A stretch of DNA of 64,000 nt from Pedobacter rhodius (GCF_027213645.1 NZ_JAPWGL010000001.1:992001-1056000); one strand, 5' to 3'. Numbered from the stretch's first letter, positions 7,977 through 17,300 are shown. The notes: generated by a model from the sequence alone, not told the origin. Made by a program: numbers and translations.

Positions 7977-8227
7977 GACTGGATAGTTCAAAAAACTAAT
8001 TTATATTTCCTTGTATTTGAACTTTAATTACCTCCTTTTCGATTTCCTTTCATCAGGCTAAACCGTAGTTCCGACACGCAATTGCGGAGATTCATCAAAG
8101 TTGTTTTTAAGGGTGCATAATTATCTGCAAATTAGATTTGTTAGATAACGTTTTAACCAAACAAACCAAAACTAAGATGAAATATTTGTTTCTGCTCCTG
8201 CTTTCAGTAGCGGGCTTTAATGCTTAT
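7977..8227. repeat. long direct repeat, copy B (leads into intact fibre gene 1)
   Basis: Partner of 6274-6525. It carries upstream element b, the TAGATTTG box at 8133-8140, the leader and the first 17 codons of the fibre gene at 8177. This copy is followed by an intact gene and is the probable donor. Confidence 0.9.
8048..8078 (+). promoter_or_regulatory. fibre-family upstream element, copy b
   Basis: The element runs from TTTCATCAGGC to CCGACACG and ends 98 nt before the ATG of fibre gene 1. A TAGATTTG sequence at 8133-8140 fits the Bacteroidota -7 consensus TAnnTTTG, but a good -33 box at the usual spacing was not found. The conserved element may therefore be an activator site upstream of that promoter. 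Confidence 0.6.
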
Positions 8228-9979
8228 AGTCAGATTGCTGTGCTTAATGCCGATAGTGCCCGTTTAGGCAATCCGGCGGGTACCGGAACGGTAGCCCTGC
8301 ATGGTACCACACTGATAAAAAATATTGCCGAAGGTAATGCTGCAGACAGTGTTTTGGTGAGGGGTAGCGATGGCGCGGTACGATTTGTTAAAAGAAGCAG
8401 TTTTGGCGCATTAGGTATTCCTTTTAGCAATGGAGATAACCTGCCCGGATCAAATTATAACGGGCGGTTTTTGTTTAATACTTCACTCCAAAAGTTTAGG
8501 ATATATGATGCAACGGCCGGAACCTGGAAAGATGCTACGCCAGTTGATATGAGTAATTATTATACTAAAGCAAACATTGATTCTTTAACAACGTCGTTTG
8601 GAACGCAACTGTTCAACTTTGTACAAGATAGAGCACTTAATGCCGAGGTTTTACATAAAACCGGCAATGAAAATAAAACTGGCGATCTGGGGCTCGTTGG
8701 AACCTTTTCAGTTAATGGGTTGAGTTATTTTAATAACCTGCTTCAGGTTTCCAACCCCGGAACAGATCAGTATCTGCCAGTAGCTCACTTTTATGCCCCC
8801 AATAATACTGTTGCAGGTAATACTTCTCAATTTCGTTTTGGTACTGCAGGAACTTATAACAATGCGGCAGAATGGCGTTTTATGTATAATGGTGATCAAA
8901 GTAACTCGAACCGTATGGATTTTAGTTTTTTTGGACAAGGAAATCCAATAATAAGTTATACTGCAGAACGCAGGGTTGGTATTGGTACTACAACCCCTGC
9001 ATACCTGCTTGATGTTAATGGAGAGGCCAGGATTAAAACCCAGTTACTATTGGGAGAAAATGCAATTTCCCATGGCAGTTATCAGGTAGATATGAGGCGT
9101 AATGGAACAGGAAATAGCCAGGGTGTTTTTATGGCCACTCAAAACGGATATGATATTGCGTTAAGACAAAATGCAGGTACAGATAACTTTGGTATTTATA
9201 CTGAACAGACCAATACAGATGCATTCACACTTACGCAGTCCGGAAATGTTGGTATCGGAAACCTGACACCGAACGAAAAATTGGAAGTTTCAGGGAATAT
9301 AAAAACGACAGGTGGAATAGCTGCTACCTCGTTCAATAAAGTAAATATTACTGCTCCTGTAAATGGTTCCACGCTAACTATTGCAGATGGTGCATCATTA
9401 ATAACTTCAGGTGCTTTTTCGAACACCTTAACCACTACTGCTACCAGCAATAATACCTTGCCAAGCGGAACTAATACGCTTTACAGCACGAAATCTGCTT
9501 CTGTTACTTCGGCGCAACTGGCCACTACTTTAACAGATGAAACCGGTACCGGAACAGTTGTGCTTTCTGCTTCACCAACCCTTACGGGTACACCAACGGC
9601 ACCTACTGCAGCATCAGGTACCAATACCACTCAATTAGCGACCACTGCCTATGTACAGACTGCCCTTTCAACGGTAAATATTAATACGCAAACAGCAAAC
9701 TATACACTGGTATTGGCTGACGCCGGAAAATTCGTACAGCAGAATGTATCATCCGCAAATAATGTAACTGTACCTGCAAATGCTTCTGTTGCTTTTCCGG
9801 TAGGTACGCAGATTCTGCTTCGACAGATGGGATCAGGTCAGGTAACCGTTGTTGCCGCTTCAGGCGTTACGCTACAGTCGGCAGATAATGCCTTAAAAAG
9901 CCGGGTTCAGTTTGCGCCGATTACGCTGATAAAAGTGGCAACCAACACTTGGGCAGTAATGGGTGATTTGACGAATTAA
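8177..9979 (+). CDS. secreted phage-tail-fibre-like protein 1
   Basis: The ATG at 8177 is preferred to an in-frame TTG at 8138 because it gives an immediate signal peptide (MKYLFLLLLSVAGFNAYSQ) and 600 residues. Residues about 20-80 are the shared family module (IAVLNADSARLG, VALHGTTLIKNIAEG, DSVLVRG, VRFVKRSSFG). The middle contains tail-fibre-type segments (RVGIGTTTPAYLLDVNGEARI, NVGIGNLTPNEKLEVSGNI) and TAPTAASGTNTTQLATTAYVQTAL. The last about 95 residues, from YTLVLADAGKFVQQNV to TWAVMGDLTN, resemble a C-terminal beta domain common in phage tail proteins. First gene of a probable operon with fibre 2 (34-bp gap), a small secreted protein and PorP/SprF. No sorting signal is visible, so the mode of surface attachment is unknown. 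Confidence 0.82.
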   Translation: MKYLFLLLLSVAGFNAYSQIAVLNADSARLGNPAGTGTVALHGTTLIKNIAEGNAADSVLVRGSDGAVRFVKRSSFGALGIPFSNGDNLPGSNYNGRFLFNTSLQKFRIYDATAGTWKDATPVDMSNYYTKANIDSLTTSFGTQLFNFVQDRALNAEVLHKTGNENKTGDLGLVGTFSVNGLSYFNNLLQVSNPGTDQYLPVAHFYAPNNTVAGNTSQFRFGTAGTYNNAAEWRFMYNGDQSNSNRMDFSFFGQGNPIISYTAERRVGIGTTTPAYLLDVNGEARIKTQLLLGENAISHGSYQVDMRRNGTGNSQGVFMATQNGYDIALRQNAGTDNFGIYTEQTNTDAFTLTQSGNVGIGNLTPNEKLEVSGNIKTTGGIAATSFNKVNITAPVNGSTLTIADGASLITSGAFSNTLTTTATSNNTLPSGTNTLYSTKSASVTSAQLATTLTDETGTGTVVLSASPTLTGTPTAPTAASGTNTTQLATTAYVQTALSTVNINTQTANYTLVLADAGKFVQQNVSSANNVTVPANASVAFPVGTQILLRQMGSGQVTVVAASGVTLQSADNALKSRVQFAPITLIKVATNTWAVMGDLTN

Positions 9980-10013
9980 CGTTTATTCTGTATTAACGGT
10001 TAGAATTGTATAT

Positions 10014-11663
10014 ATGATGAGAAACCTGATTACTTTATTTTTTATTTTATTCGGTCTTTCTGCTGTTGCACAGGTAACGGTTGTACATGCAGATAGTGTT
10101 CGGCTTGGAACGGTTTCCGGAGTTGGAGGTGTTGCCCTTTATGGAAAAACATATTTAAAAAATTTGACTGAAGGTACATTTATCGATAGCGTACTGGTTG
10201 TTAATGGTTCTGGAAAAATCAGGTTTATTAAAAGAAGTGAATTTGCAGCTGGCGGTGGCGGTAATTATATTTTAGTTAATCCATCATCCCCGCAAGAAGC
10301 ATCTATTGATATTTCAGGGATGATTACAGTAAAAGGTACCGCACAATTCGAGGGTCAGACCAATTCAAAAAACCGGAGGGTTTTATATGGAACAAACCCA
10401 TATAGCCAACGAGATACCCAGCAAGGTTACATTGAGGAAACTACTTTAGAGAATTACTTAACGGGTGGCTTAAATCAATTTCACGTCCTTGGCTTCTTTT
10501 TTTCGGAAGCTTATTTCAGTAATAGTTTTGAAATGTTTTTTACCTCTTATGATGGCGCCATAAACCGAAAATATGTTGTAATTGAAGGTTATGGAGGCGG
10601 GGGAGATGGTGGTTTGGGTGAAGAGAATTCAACTGGCTGGTTTAAGATAATACCCAGCGAGGATGGTGGGACACGTGATGGCATGATCGATTTGGAAGCA
10701 AAATACATATACCCTTATGGTTGGTGGATTAGAATACGAAGAACGGTATCCGAACAGGATAATTATGATCGTTCATTTTCTCTGTATACAAAAACTTATC
10801 AAGGGACTTTTATACCTTATGATTCTGCCTACAATGGTGTAATTGGCTCTCAGACCGGAGTAGATTCAGTGGCTTGTACGAGCAGCTATGGCGGAAGGCG
10901 ATATGCGCAGCGGATGGAAGTGTATGGTGCGCCCGTTAAACCAACTGATGTAGTAAGATTACAGGATTTAGGCGGTACACTCCCAGCATCAGGTAATGCA
11001 TTTATACAGGCAAATCCTATTGAACCACAACTTGCTAATGTTGATTTGAATGGATCAATTGCCCTTAGAGGCGATAATGGAATCACTGCAAATAATGCCT
11101 CATTAGACAATTTAAATGTCGGTATTGCTAATATTAGAAGAGCAATTTTTAATTCAAATAGCAGTTCGTCTGGCAATTATGTAGAATTTGCGTCAGCTTT
11201 AGGTATTGCAAACTGGCAATTTAAAACGGATGATACAGAAGATGGTTTTGATATGTTTAGAATGGGTCTAGGCGGTACAGATGTTTTGCATTTAAGAGGT
11301 GACGGGCATTTGACATTACCGACCATTCCATCTGTTGCAAATGCAGATTATTCCCTTTTAGTACGCGACAATAATAGCGGCGAAATTAAACAAGTTGAAG
11401 TAAATGCAAATAGAGCTGCTTCTGCAGCAGAAATCAAACAATTTTCTGCCAAGGGAAGTGGAAATGGTTCATCTACAACAATCTCTATTCCGCACGGGCT
11501 TCCAAGTATTAATACATCGGCATCGGTTGTGGTAACGGCAAATAATGCTGCTGCTGCGGGAATAAGTTATGCAACAATAGATGCAGAATATGTCAATGTA
11601 TTCTACACAATTGCTCCAGTCACGGGAACAAATAACCTGTCTTATTCTATTTCAATAAAGTAA
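10014..11663 (+). CDS. secreted phage-tail-fibre-like protein 2
   Basis: A 549-residue protein with signal peptide MMRNLITLFFILFGLSAVAQ, followed by the family module (VTVVHADSVRLG, VALYGKTYLKNLTEG, DSVLVVNGSGKIRFIKRSEF). Two copies of the linker motif come next: ILVNPSSPQEASIDISG at about residue 83 and FIQANPIEPQLANVDLNG at about 330. The C-terminus, from about 480 (ISIPHGLPSINTSASVVVTA to NNLSYSISIK), looks like a beta-sandwich tip domain. It starts 34 bp after fibre 1, and the next gene starts 1 bp after its stop, so all are probably cotranscribed. Likely a surface fibre or adhesin; the ligand is unknown. The central region has no recognised domain. Confidence 0.8.
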   Translation: MMRNLITLFFILFGLSAVAQVTVVHADSVRLGTVSGVGGVALYGKTYLKNLTEGTFIDSVLVVNGSGKIRFIKRSEFAAGGGGNYILVNPSSPQEASIDISGMITVKGTAQFEGQTNSKNRRVLYGTNPYSQRDTQQGYIEETTLENYLTGGLNQFHVLGFFFSEAYFSNSFEMFFTSYDGAINRKYVVIEGYGGGGDGGLGEENSTGWFKIIPSEDGGTRDGMIDLEAKYIYPYGWWIRIRRTVSEQDNYDRSFSLYTKTYQGTFIPYDSAYNGVIGSQTGVDSVACTSSYGGRRYAQRMEVYGAPVKPTDVVRLQDLGGTLPASGNAFIQANPIEPQLANVDLNGSIALRGDNGITANNASLDNLNVGIANIRRAIFNSNSSSSGNYVEFASALGIANWQFKTDDTEDGFDMFRMGLGGTDVLHLRGDGHLTLPTIPSVANADYSLLVRDNNSGEIKQVEVNANRAASAAEIKQFSAKGSGNGSSTTISIPHGLPSINTSASVVVTANNAAAAGISYATIDAEYVNVFYTIAPVTGTNNLSYSISIK

Positions 11664-11664
11664 G

Positions 11665-12300
11665 ATGAAAAATTTTTTATTTATAACGCTGTTATTTTTA
11701 TACTCAGTTTCTTCTGCGCAATCTGTCGCTGTGCATGGCATGTTGGCTAAAAGAAAGAGTAGCACAACTGTAGCGCCCATACAAACTGTTAACATAAATA
11801 TGGATACCGAATCCAGAGGAGCAATTCCAAATTGGAATACCTGGATTTATAATAGTTCTGATGGCTTGAATTTATTAAATAGTGCTGGAACAACTACTGG
11901 TTTTAATCTGTTGAAAATCCAGGGCGGCTCCTGGACAGCGGAGAATGAAGGCAGTCCGGCAGGAGATTCAGAATTTCCGGGCGCTGTGCTTGCTTATATG
12001 ATGAATGGAAATAACCTTACAATTGAACTTCGATTACAGGGATTGGATGCTTCAAAAAGATATGAACTCATTTTTGCAGCTTATCAGAATTATAACGGAC
12101 CGGAAGATAATACCAATATAACCATTAATGGCATAACAAAAGCAACAGGGCTATCTAATGCCAATACAATTTACAAAACTAATTTTAGTGTTTCAAACCC
12201 CACATCGGGAATTATTAATATTACTTTCACTCCATACGATACTACTGGAAATGGCTGGACTTGTATAAATGCGATGATTTTAAAAGAGTATGCTAACTAA
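11665..12300 (+). CDS. small secreted beta-rich protein with HG-x2-AKRK signature
   Basis: A 211-residue protein with signal peptide MKNFLFITLLFLYSVSSAQ and then SVAVHGMLAKRK, matching the N-terminus of the protein at 6595. The body (AIPNWNTWIY, LNLLNSAGTTTGFNL, LTIELRLQGLDASKRYELIFAAYQ, ITINGITKATGL) has the pattern of a jelly-roll or galactose-binding-like domain, as in phage and carbohydrate-binding proteins; this is a resemblance, not a firm assignment. Its ATG is one base after the fibre 2 stop and it lies 66 bp before PorP/SprF. The arrangement suggests a periplasmic or surface component of the fibre system. Confidence 0.75.
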   Translation: MKNFLFITLLFLYSVSSAQSVAVHGMLAKRKSSTTVAPIQTVNINMDTESRGAIPNWNTWIYNSSDGLNLLNSAGTTTGFNLLKIQGGSWTAENEGSPAGDSEFPGAVLAYMMNGNNLTIELRLQGLDASKRYELIFAAYQNYNGPEDNTNITINGITKATGLSNANTIYKTNFSVSNPTSGIINITFTPYDTTGNGWTCINAMILKEYAN

Positions 12301-12366
12301 TAGGAATGCATGTTTTTTAACTTAACTTTAAAATAATTATTAGAATTACAGATTTGAAAAGATAAT

Positions 12367-13377
12367 TTGAAAATATTTATAGCGCTTTGTTTTTATTTAA
12401 GTTTTTTCCTTTATACAGCAGCCCAGCAAAAGCCGCAATACACGCAATATGTACTTAATAATTACCTGCTAAATCCTGCTTTAAGCGGGGTTGAAAACTA
12501 TACTGATGTAAAACTGGGCTACCGGCAACAATGGGCCGGACTTGCTGATGCGCCTAAAACCGCTTTTGTATCTGCACATTGGGCGCTGGGCAGCGAGTAT
12601 TTGTGGTCTAACGCACTTTCCTTTGATGAAAAAGGAAATGATCCCAGGAGCCGAAGTTACCAACAATATTATACGGCGTCTCCCGCACATCATGGTGTCG
12701 GTTTTTCAGCAGTAAATGATAAAGCCGGCCAGCTTACAACCACCGCCTTTAATTTAAGTTATGCTTATCATTTAATTTTAAATGATAAACTTAATATGTC
12801 TGTGGGTATAGCAGGTGGTTTTACCAGGATAGGCATAGATGCCAACCGGCTGCTGTTAGAAAATCCAAACGATCCTTCACTGGGTAATGCCATAGAAAGC
12901 CAGTTTAAGCCTGATGTTTCTGCCGGGATATGGCTGTACGGTTCCAGGTTTTTTTCTGGGATTTCTGTTCAGCAACTGCGGCCTCAGCAACTAAGTTTTT
13001 CTGACGATGGTAATTATAACCAGGGCAAACAGGTGCCGCATTTCTTTTTGACCGGTGGTTATAAGCTTTATGTATCAGAAGATATGCACCTTATACCGTC
13101 TGTAATGGTTAAAGCTGTTCAGGGTGTACCATTATCTGTTGATGCTAATCTTAAACTGGGGCTTAAAGATAAGGTGTGGATTGGTGCGGGTTACCGTAAT
13201 CAAGATGCTGTAACGGTTATGGCAGGCGTAAATGTAAGCAGTCTCATTAACGTAACTTACGCTTATGATTTTACCACGTCGGGACTGAACCAGGTTTCTA
13301 CCGGAAGCCATGAAATTGTGCTGGGCTTTTTACTAAATAATGTTTATAAAGTAATCTGCCCGAGGAATATGTGGTAA
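12367..13377 (+). CDS. PorP/SprF family type IX secretion-associated outer-membrane protein
   Basis: The 336-residue frame opens with TTG; no ATG gives a signal peptide and the frame start (KIFIALCFYLSFFLYTAAQ) fits one. The mature start QKPQYTQYVLNNYLLNPALSGVENYTDVKLGYRQQWAG is the hallmark of the PorP/SprF family, and the rest alternates beta strands typical of an outer-membrane barrel. SprF-like proteins help export or anchor cognate proteins with type-B C-terminal domains (known from Flavobacterium). A type-B CTD protein is encoded convergently 1 bp away, so the two are probably partners. The gene is last in the fibre operon, which ties that operon to T9SS. Confidence 0.9.
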   Translation: MKIFIALCFYLSFFLYTAAQQKPQYTQYVLNNYLLNPALSGVENYTDVKLGYRQQWAGLADAPKTAFVSAHWALGSEYLWSNALSFDEKGNDPRSRSYQQYYTASPAHHGVGFSAVNDKAGQLTTTAFNLSYAYHLILNDKLNMSVGIAGGFTRIGIDANRLLLENPNDPSLGNAIESQFKPDVSAGIWLYGSRFFSGISVQQLRPQQLSFSDDGNYNQGKQVPHFFLTGGYKLYVSEDMHLIPSVMVKAVQGVPLSVDANLKLGLKDKVWIGAGYRNQDAVTVMAGVNVSSLINVTYAYDFTTSGLNQVSTGSHEIVLGFLLNNVYKVICPRNMW

Positions 13378-13378
13378 G

Positions 13379-15472
13379 CTACCGGAATAGTGTTATGGAG
13401 CCGCTATATTTTATTTCCTTATTAAAAAGATCGATACCGTTTATCAGGTAATAGTAGGCGCCTACCGGTACGCTTTGTCCATTTCTGTCGCCCTTCCAGG
13501 AATCAAACAGGTTGTTAGAAGAAAAGATGCGGTCGCCATATCGGTTAAATATATTGATTTGGAATTTTTTAAGGTTTGTGATGTTGATATTGAATTCATC
13601 ATTTATGCCATCACCATTTGGTGAAAATGAATTTGGAATGAGTAAAGCAGAACTTTGCAGCATAACCAGGTTATTTACATTTGCCTCACTCATACAGCCG
13701 TTAACAGAAAAAGCGCGCAGGTTTATGGTATACACCCCTGCATTGGTATACAGATGTGTAGGGTTGGCTTCTGCTGAAATTGTTCCGTCACCAAAATCCC
13801 ATTCATATGTTGTGGCATCCTGCGATTGGTTAATAAAACTGATGGGGGCGGGGACAGCAAATTTTCCGGGCAAAAGCGGGTCAGTTGTAAAACCGGCTAT
13901 AGGTTTGTTTATAATAGCGGGGATGGTCATTATAGCCTGATCACTTTCACAACCGTTAAGTTTTATGCTCACACTATAATCGCCCGCCTGTCTGGAACTG
14001 GTTACGGGTACGGATATCGTAGCGGTTTCCGCTTTAAAGTTGTCTGGCCCAATCCAGCTATATATTGCATTTTCGACCTCGCTGATGGATAATACCAGCT
14101 GATCGCCAATACAGTAGCTTTTTTTACTGGCTGTAATTACCGGTTTATCGGGTTGAAAAGAAACATTAAAACTATAGCTGGAAATGGTGCTGCAACCCCG
14201 GGCTCCGATGGCTTCGAGTACAACTGTTTTTTTACCGGGACTGTTATAGGTTACCTCGTACGGCCCCTGGCCGCTCGCCGGCGCTGTATTGGCATCGGTG
14301 CCAAAATTCCATTTTAAGGCGTTGTAGTTAGCGCCTGTTGAGCTAAAAGTGAAACTTTGATTTTTTGAGCAGGGTGCATTCGCCTGCATACTAATTTTTG
14401 AAGAAGGGCCTTTAAATTCGCCCGTTCCGGAAAAAGAAATGGTAAAACCGTTGTTTCCGTTAGAAAAATTATCCACTAAAAGCGCATATACATGGTCGCT
14501 TACCATATCTACAAATTTAACAAAACCATCTTGCCCTGTTACACAGCCGGATTGCTCAGTTAAATCTGTAGAAGTATTATCCATACCGGTTTGGTAATAG
14601 ATTGGCATACAGTTTACCCCACTTCCTGCAGCGCAGCGGATGGCATTTTTCGATAAAATATTCTTACAATCGCCGTTTACCCCTAAATCGTAAAGTACCC
14701 AGTCAATATCATCGGTAATGGCGGTAGGTGTAATGATAAAAGTAAGTGTTCCGTCGTTTGCAGCGGTCCAGGTATACCATGCTGAATTTGATTCGGTGCT
14801 TAAACAACTTCCTGCCGATTCCTTATTGTTGCTTCCGGCACCGCTGATGTTCAGTTCGGTAAAGGTTTCCTTATTACAAAGGATAGATGCTGAAGAACAA
14901 TCCTGTCCGGGTTTTTTTGGTGGGTTATAATTATTGATACAAAGCTGGAAACTACCTGTTGCGTCGTTTTCGGCACTGATGCGGATGTAATATTCCTGGC
15001 CAATACTCAATCCGCCTTTATATAAGGTTGTTAAATTATTCGAACTGGTCATCGAGCCAATCAGTTCAGTTAAAAGTTTGTTTTCGAGCAGGTAAACAGC
15101 AGCCAGCGGATTAACTAAGGTGTTGGCATTGGTGCCCGATTTTCCGGTAATGTTTACAGATATATCGGTTGCAATTGCGGTAAACTTAAACCAGATGTCT
15201 TTACCTTCGCTGTTCCAGAAACTGCCTTTTTTATAACCGCTGGCTGTAGCATCCATGTTATTAAATGCACCGGATGCAGAACAATAGGCCGAAAGACTTT
15301 TTAATTCAATAGCATTCGCCATATCGTCATTTGTTGGAACGGCTGCTAAGGCATAAAGTTTTAAACCGTTGCAAAGCATCAAAACCGTTAAAAAAAGTTT
15401 TGTGTAAAACCCTGGTATATACTTTTTACGGTTATAAAGACAAACATTTTTTTGCATCCTAAACATTTGCAA
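13379..15472 (-). CDS. PKD-domain protein with T9SS type-B sorting domain (gliding-motility-associated C-terminus)
   Basis: A 697-residue protein. A hydrophobic signal segment lies at about 22-45 (FLTVLMLCNGLKLYALAAVP), so the true start may be slightly downstream of the ATG at 15472. Residues about 45-350 contain two beta domains with repeated DIWFKFTA / AWYTWTA motifs. PKD-type domains follow at about 355-450 (NALKWNFGTDAN, PGKKTVVLEAIG) and 535-610 (TTYEWDFGDGTISAEANPTH). The last 85 residues (SFSPNGDGINDEFNI, IFNRYGDRIF, WKGDRNGQSVPVGAYYYLI) are the type-B CTD recognised by T9SS. It should be exported and held on the cell surface, probably as an adhesin. The convergent PorP/SprF gene is its likely export partner. 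Confidence 0.9.
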   Translation of the reverse strand: MQMFRMQKNVCLYNRKKYIPGFYTKLFLTVLMLCNGLKLYALAAVPTNDDMANAIELKSLSAYCSASGAFNNMDATASGYKKGSFWNSEGKDIWFKFTAIATDISVNITGKSGTNANTLVNPLAAVYLLENKLLTELIGSMTSSNNLTTLYKGGLSIGQEYYIRISAENDATGSFQLCINNYNPPKKPGQDCSSASILCNKETFTELNISGAGSNNKESAGSCLSTESNSAWYTWTAANDGTLTFIITPTAITDDIDWVLYDLGVNGDCKNILSKNAIRCAAGSGVNCMPIYYQTGMDNTSTDLTEQSGCVTGQDGFVKFVDMVSDHVYALLVDNFSNGNNGFTISFSGTGEFKGPSSKISMQANAPCSKNQSFTFSSTGANYNALKWNFGTDANTAPASGQGPYEVTYNSPGKKTVVLEAIGARGCSTISSYSFNVSFQPDKPVITASKKSYCIGDQLVLSISEVENAIYSWIGPDNFKAETATISVPVTSSRQAGDYSVSIKLNGCESDQAIMTIPAIINKPIAGFTTDPLLPGKFAVPAPISFINQSQDATTYEWDFGDGTISAEANPTHLYTNAGVYTINLRAFSVNGCMSEANVNNLVMLQSSALLIPNSFSPNGDGINDEFNINITNLKKFQINIFNRYGDRIFSSNNLFDSWKGDRNGQSVPVGAYYYLINGIDLFNKEIKYSGSITLFR

Positions 15473-15502
15473 ACGATATCAGCTACGCAATAACTTAAAT
15501 AT

Positions 15503-16318
15503 TCAGGCACGTTTAAGTGCGTTTGAGTTTTCAAGATAAGGCTCATTATCAATTTCTTTAATTATTTTTGAGTCCCTCGTTCTTCCGGTTTTAATGGTAT
15601 ATAATTCAATAAAATCATTCAGTTCCTTTTTATAGCTTTTACCAACCTTAACCAAAATATCATTATCCAGGGTAATAATATCCCCGCCAATGGTTTTAAT
15701 GCTGTCAACCGAGATGACAAAAGTTCGGTGGATTTGTATAAAGCCTGGTTGTCTAATGAGCAGGTTCTTTACTTCATCAAATAAGATGTAGGTAATTACG
15801 GTAGCGGTTTCGGTAAATATTTTCACATAATTACCCTGACTCTCAATGGCGATAATTTCATCGAACTTTACTTTGGTTAACTTGTTCTTATCTTCCCGGT
15901 TTTTTACAAAGAAAAACTTATCCGGTTTCTGTACTTTCATGGGAATCTGCACATTTACGCCTTCAAGAAATAATTTTTCTATGAGTTTGGAGAATTTTGA
16001 AAAAGAAAACGGTTTGTGTAAGAAACCATCGGCATGCAATTCATACGCTTGTGTGGCATAATGGCTATGCGCAGTTGTAAATACCAGTTTACGGGTCTTG
16101 TGCCGTAGCGCTGCACATAAATCAATACCTGAAATACCAGGCATTTCAATATCCATAAATATCAAATCGACAACTTCGCCTTTGCTGATTTCGCAAAGCG
16201 CAACAAGCGGATCCTGGTAATGTTTAACAAGATTTAATACAGGCATGTTACCTATATAGTCAGAAATAGCGTCCAGGCAGTCAGGCTGGTCGTCAATGGC
16301 TATGCAATTGATAATCAT
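15503..16318 (-). CDS. LytTR-family response regulator
   Basis: A 271-residue two-domain protein. The receiver domain spans about 3-118, with D9, D10 and the phosphoacceptor D56 in IFMDIEMPG and a conserved Lys in FLHKPFSF. A LytTR DNA-binding domain covers about 140-250 (VKFDEIIAIESQGNYVKIFT, HRTFVISVDSIKTIGGDIITL). No histidine kinase gene is adjacent, so the cognate sensor (usually a LytS/YpdA-like kinase in Bacteroidota) is elsewhere. It lies 30 bp downstream of the type-B CTD gene on the same strand and beside the repeated upstream elements of the fibre genes, which makes it a candidate regulator of the island; that link is inferred only from proximity. Confidence 0.9.
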   Translation of the reverse strand: MIINCIAIDDQPDCLDAISDYIGNMPVLNLVKHYQDPLVALCEISKGEVVDLIFMDIEMPGISGIDLCAALRHKTRKLVFTTAHSHYATQAYELHADGFLHKPFSFSKFSKLIEKLFLEGVNVQIPMKVQKPDKFFFVKNREDKNKLTKVKFDEIIAIESQGNYVKIFTETATVITYILFDEVKNLLIRQPGFIQIHRTFVISVDSIKTIGGDIITLDNDILVKVGKSYKKELNDFIELYTIKTGRTRDSKIIKEIDNEPYLENSNALKRA

Positions 16319-16488
16319 AAAGCGTTAAAATAGAGTTTTGTTTGGTGTATCTAAGATAGGTTTTAATTTACATTTCAGGCAAAAAAAATCATACAGAAAT
16401 TTAGTTAATTATTTCCGGTCCCTAATCGAATTTCATGCACCTGATAATGCAGTGTTAATTTAGATTTTTTTTTTTATTTCTCTATATC

Positions 16489-16520
16489 TTTTCATCAGGC
16501 AATACCTTACTTCCAAAACG
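16489..16520 (+). promoter_or_regulatory. fibre-family upstream element, copy c (orphan)
   Basis: TTTTCATCAGGC, AATACCTTACTTCC and AAAACG match copies d and e except for one base (CCTTA instead of CCGTA). No gene starts about 100 nt downstream, so this is an orphan or decayed copy. It lies 171 bp upstream of the LytTR gene, which is transcribed the other way. The rest of 16319-16848 contains only AT-rich sequence with no credible gene. Confidence 0.5.
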
Positions 16521-16848
16521 TTTTATGGTACTTTCGTCATATTTGCCTTTTGATAAAGCTAAATGTCTGCAGGTTTATCGGTTATTTGCGAAATGGACTA
16601 ACCCATTGGCTGCGTAAGTTTTTAATTAAAAAGATTCTGCATTTCAGAGTATGCAGTCCGATACTTCGTTTCTCCAGGGTCAGAAATTTATAATGTCTCC
16701 TTCATCAAAGATTATGCTGAATTAATGGATTGCTAAATAATTTTTCTCTGCATAACAAATTGATAAACAATTCCTTTGAAAAAATAACAATTACTCCAAT
16801 TACTATTCGAAAAAAGAAAAAAACGCGATACATCTGAATTTTCTGTTT

Positions 16849-17300
16849 AATTTTCATCAGGCAATACCGTACTTCCAAAACGTTTTCCATGCGTTTCATC
16901 ATATTCACTTTCAGGTCATTTTAAAACGCTGCATATTAGTGCTTACTGTTTGATTAAAACCAGGCAGTATTACCAAACAACAGATATGAACTTCCGAAAA
17001 ACGACAAGGAGATTAATAGTAAGCATTTTGCTTCTGGTAATGTCGAAAATGGCTATGGCACAAATTCATGTAATTAATGCCGATAGCCTTAAGCTTGGGG
17101 AAACCGCTGGTACGAATGGCATAGCCTTTTATGGAAACCCTTATTTTAAAAACATAGGACTGGGAAAACTTTCTGATAGCATTTTAGTTAGGCAGGCTGA
17201 TGGTAAAATTAAATTTATGCCAAGGAGTTTAATGTTTAGTGGGGTTGGGGGAGGTTCTTACATACAGGCTAGCCCGTCTAGCCCGCAAAACGCTAACATT
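16849..17300. repeat. long direct repeat, left copy (promoter, leader and N-terminal 105 codons)
   Basis: About 452 bp almost identical to 18803-19254. It includes upstream element d, the leader, the signal peptide, the shared module and the first linker motif. The copies differ by scattered single bases, and one leader change puts a TGA in frame upstream in the right copy, proving that both genes start at the ATG of MNFRKTTRR. After the linker codons the sequences become unrelated. Confidence 0.92.
16851..16882 (+). promoter_or_regulatory. fibre-family upstream element, copy d
   Basis: TTTTCATCAGGC, AATACCGTACTTCC and AAAACG, ending 103 nt before the ATG at 16986. It is identical to copy e over its 32 bp and lies inside the long duplication, so d and e are not independent evidence for constraint. 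Copies a and b belong to a different, diverged duplication and are. Confidence 0.6.

Noticed and set aside
8138..8176. TTG-initiated N-terminal extension of fibre 1
   Set aside because: It would put 13 polar residues before a perfect signal peptide. The ATG at 8177 fits better and matches the duplicated leader.
16319..16850. Small open frames on both strands in the LytTR - fibre 3 gap
   Set aside because: They are AT-rich, short, lack a start context or recognisable motif and overlap the repeated upstream elements.
16950..16985. TTG-initiated extension of fibre 3
   Set aside because: The equivalent position in the duplicated gene at 18940 has an in-frame TGA, so the extension is not used.
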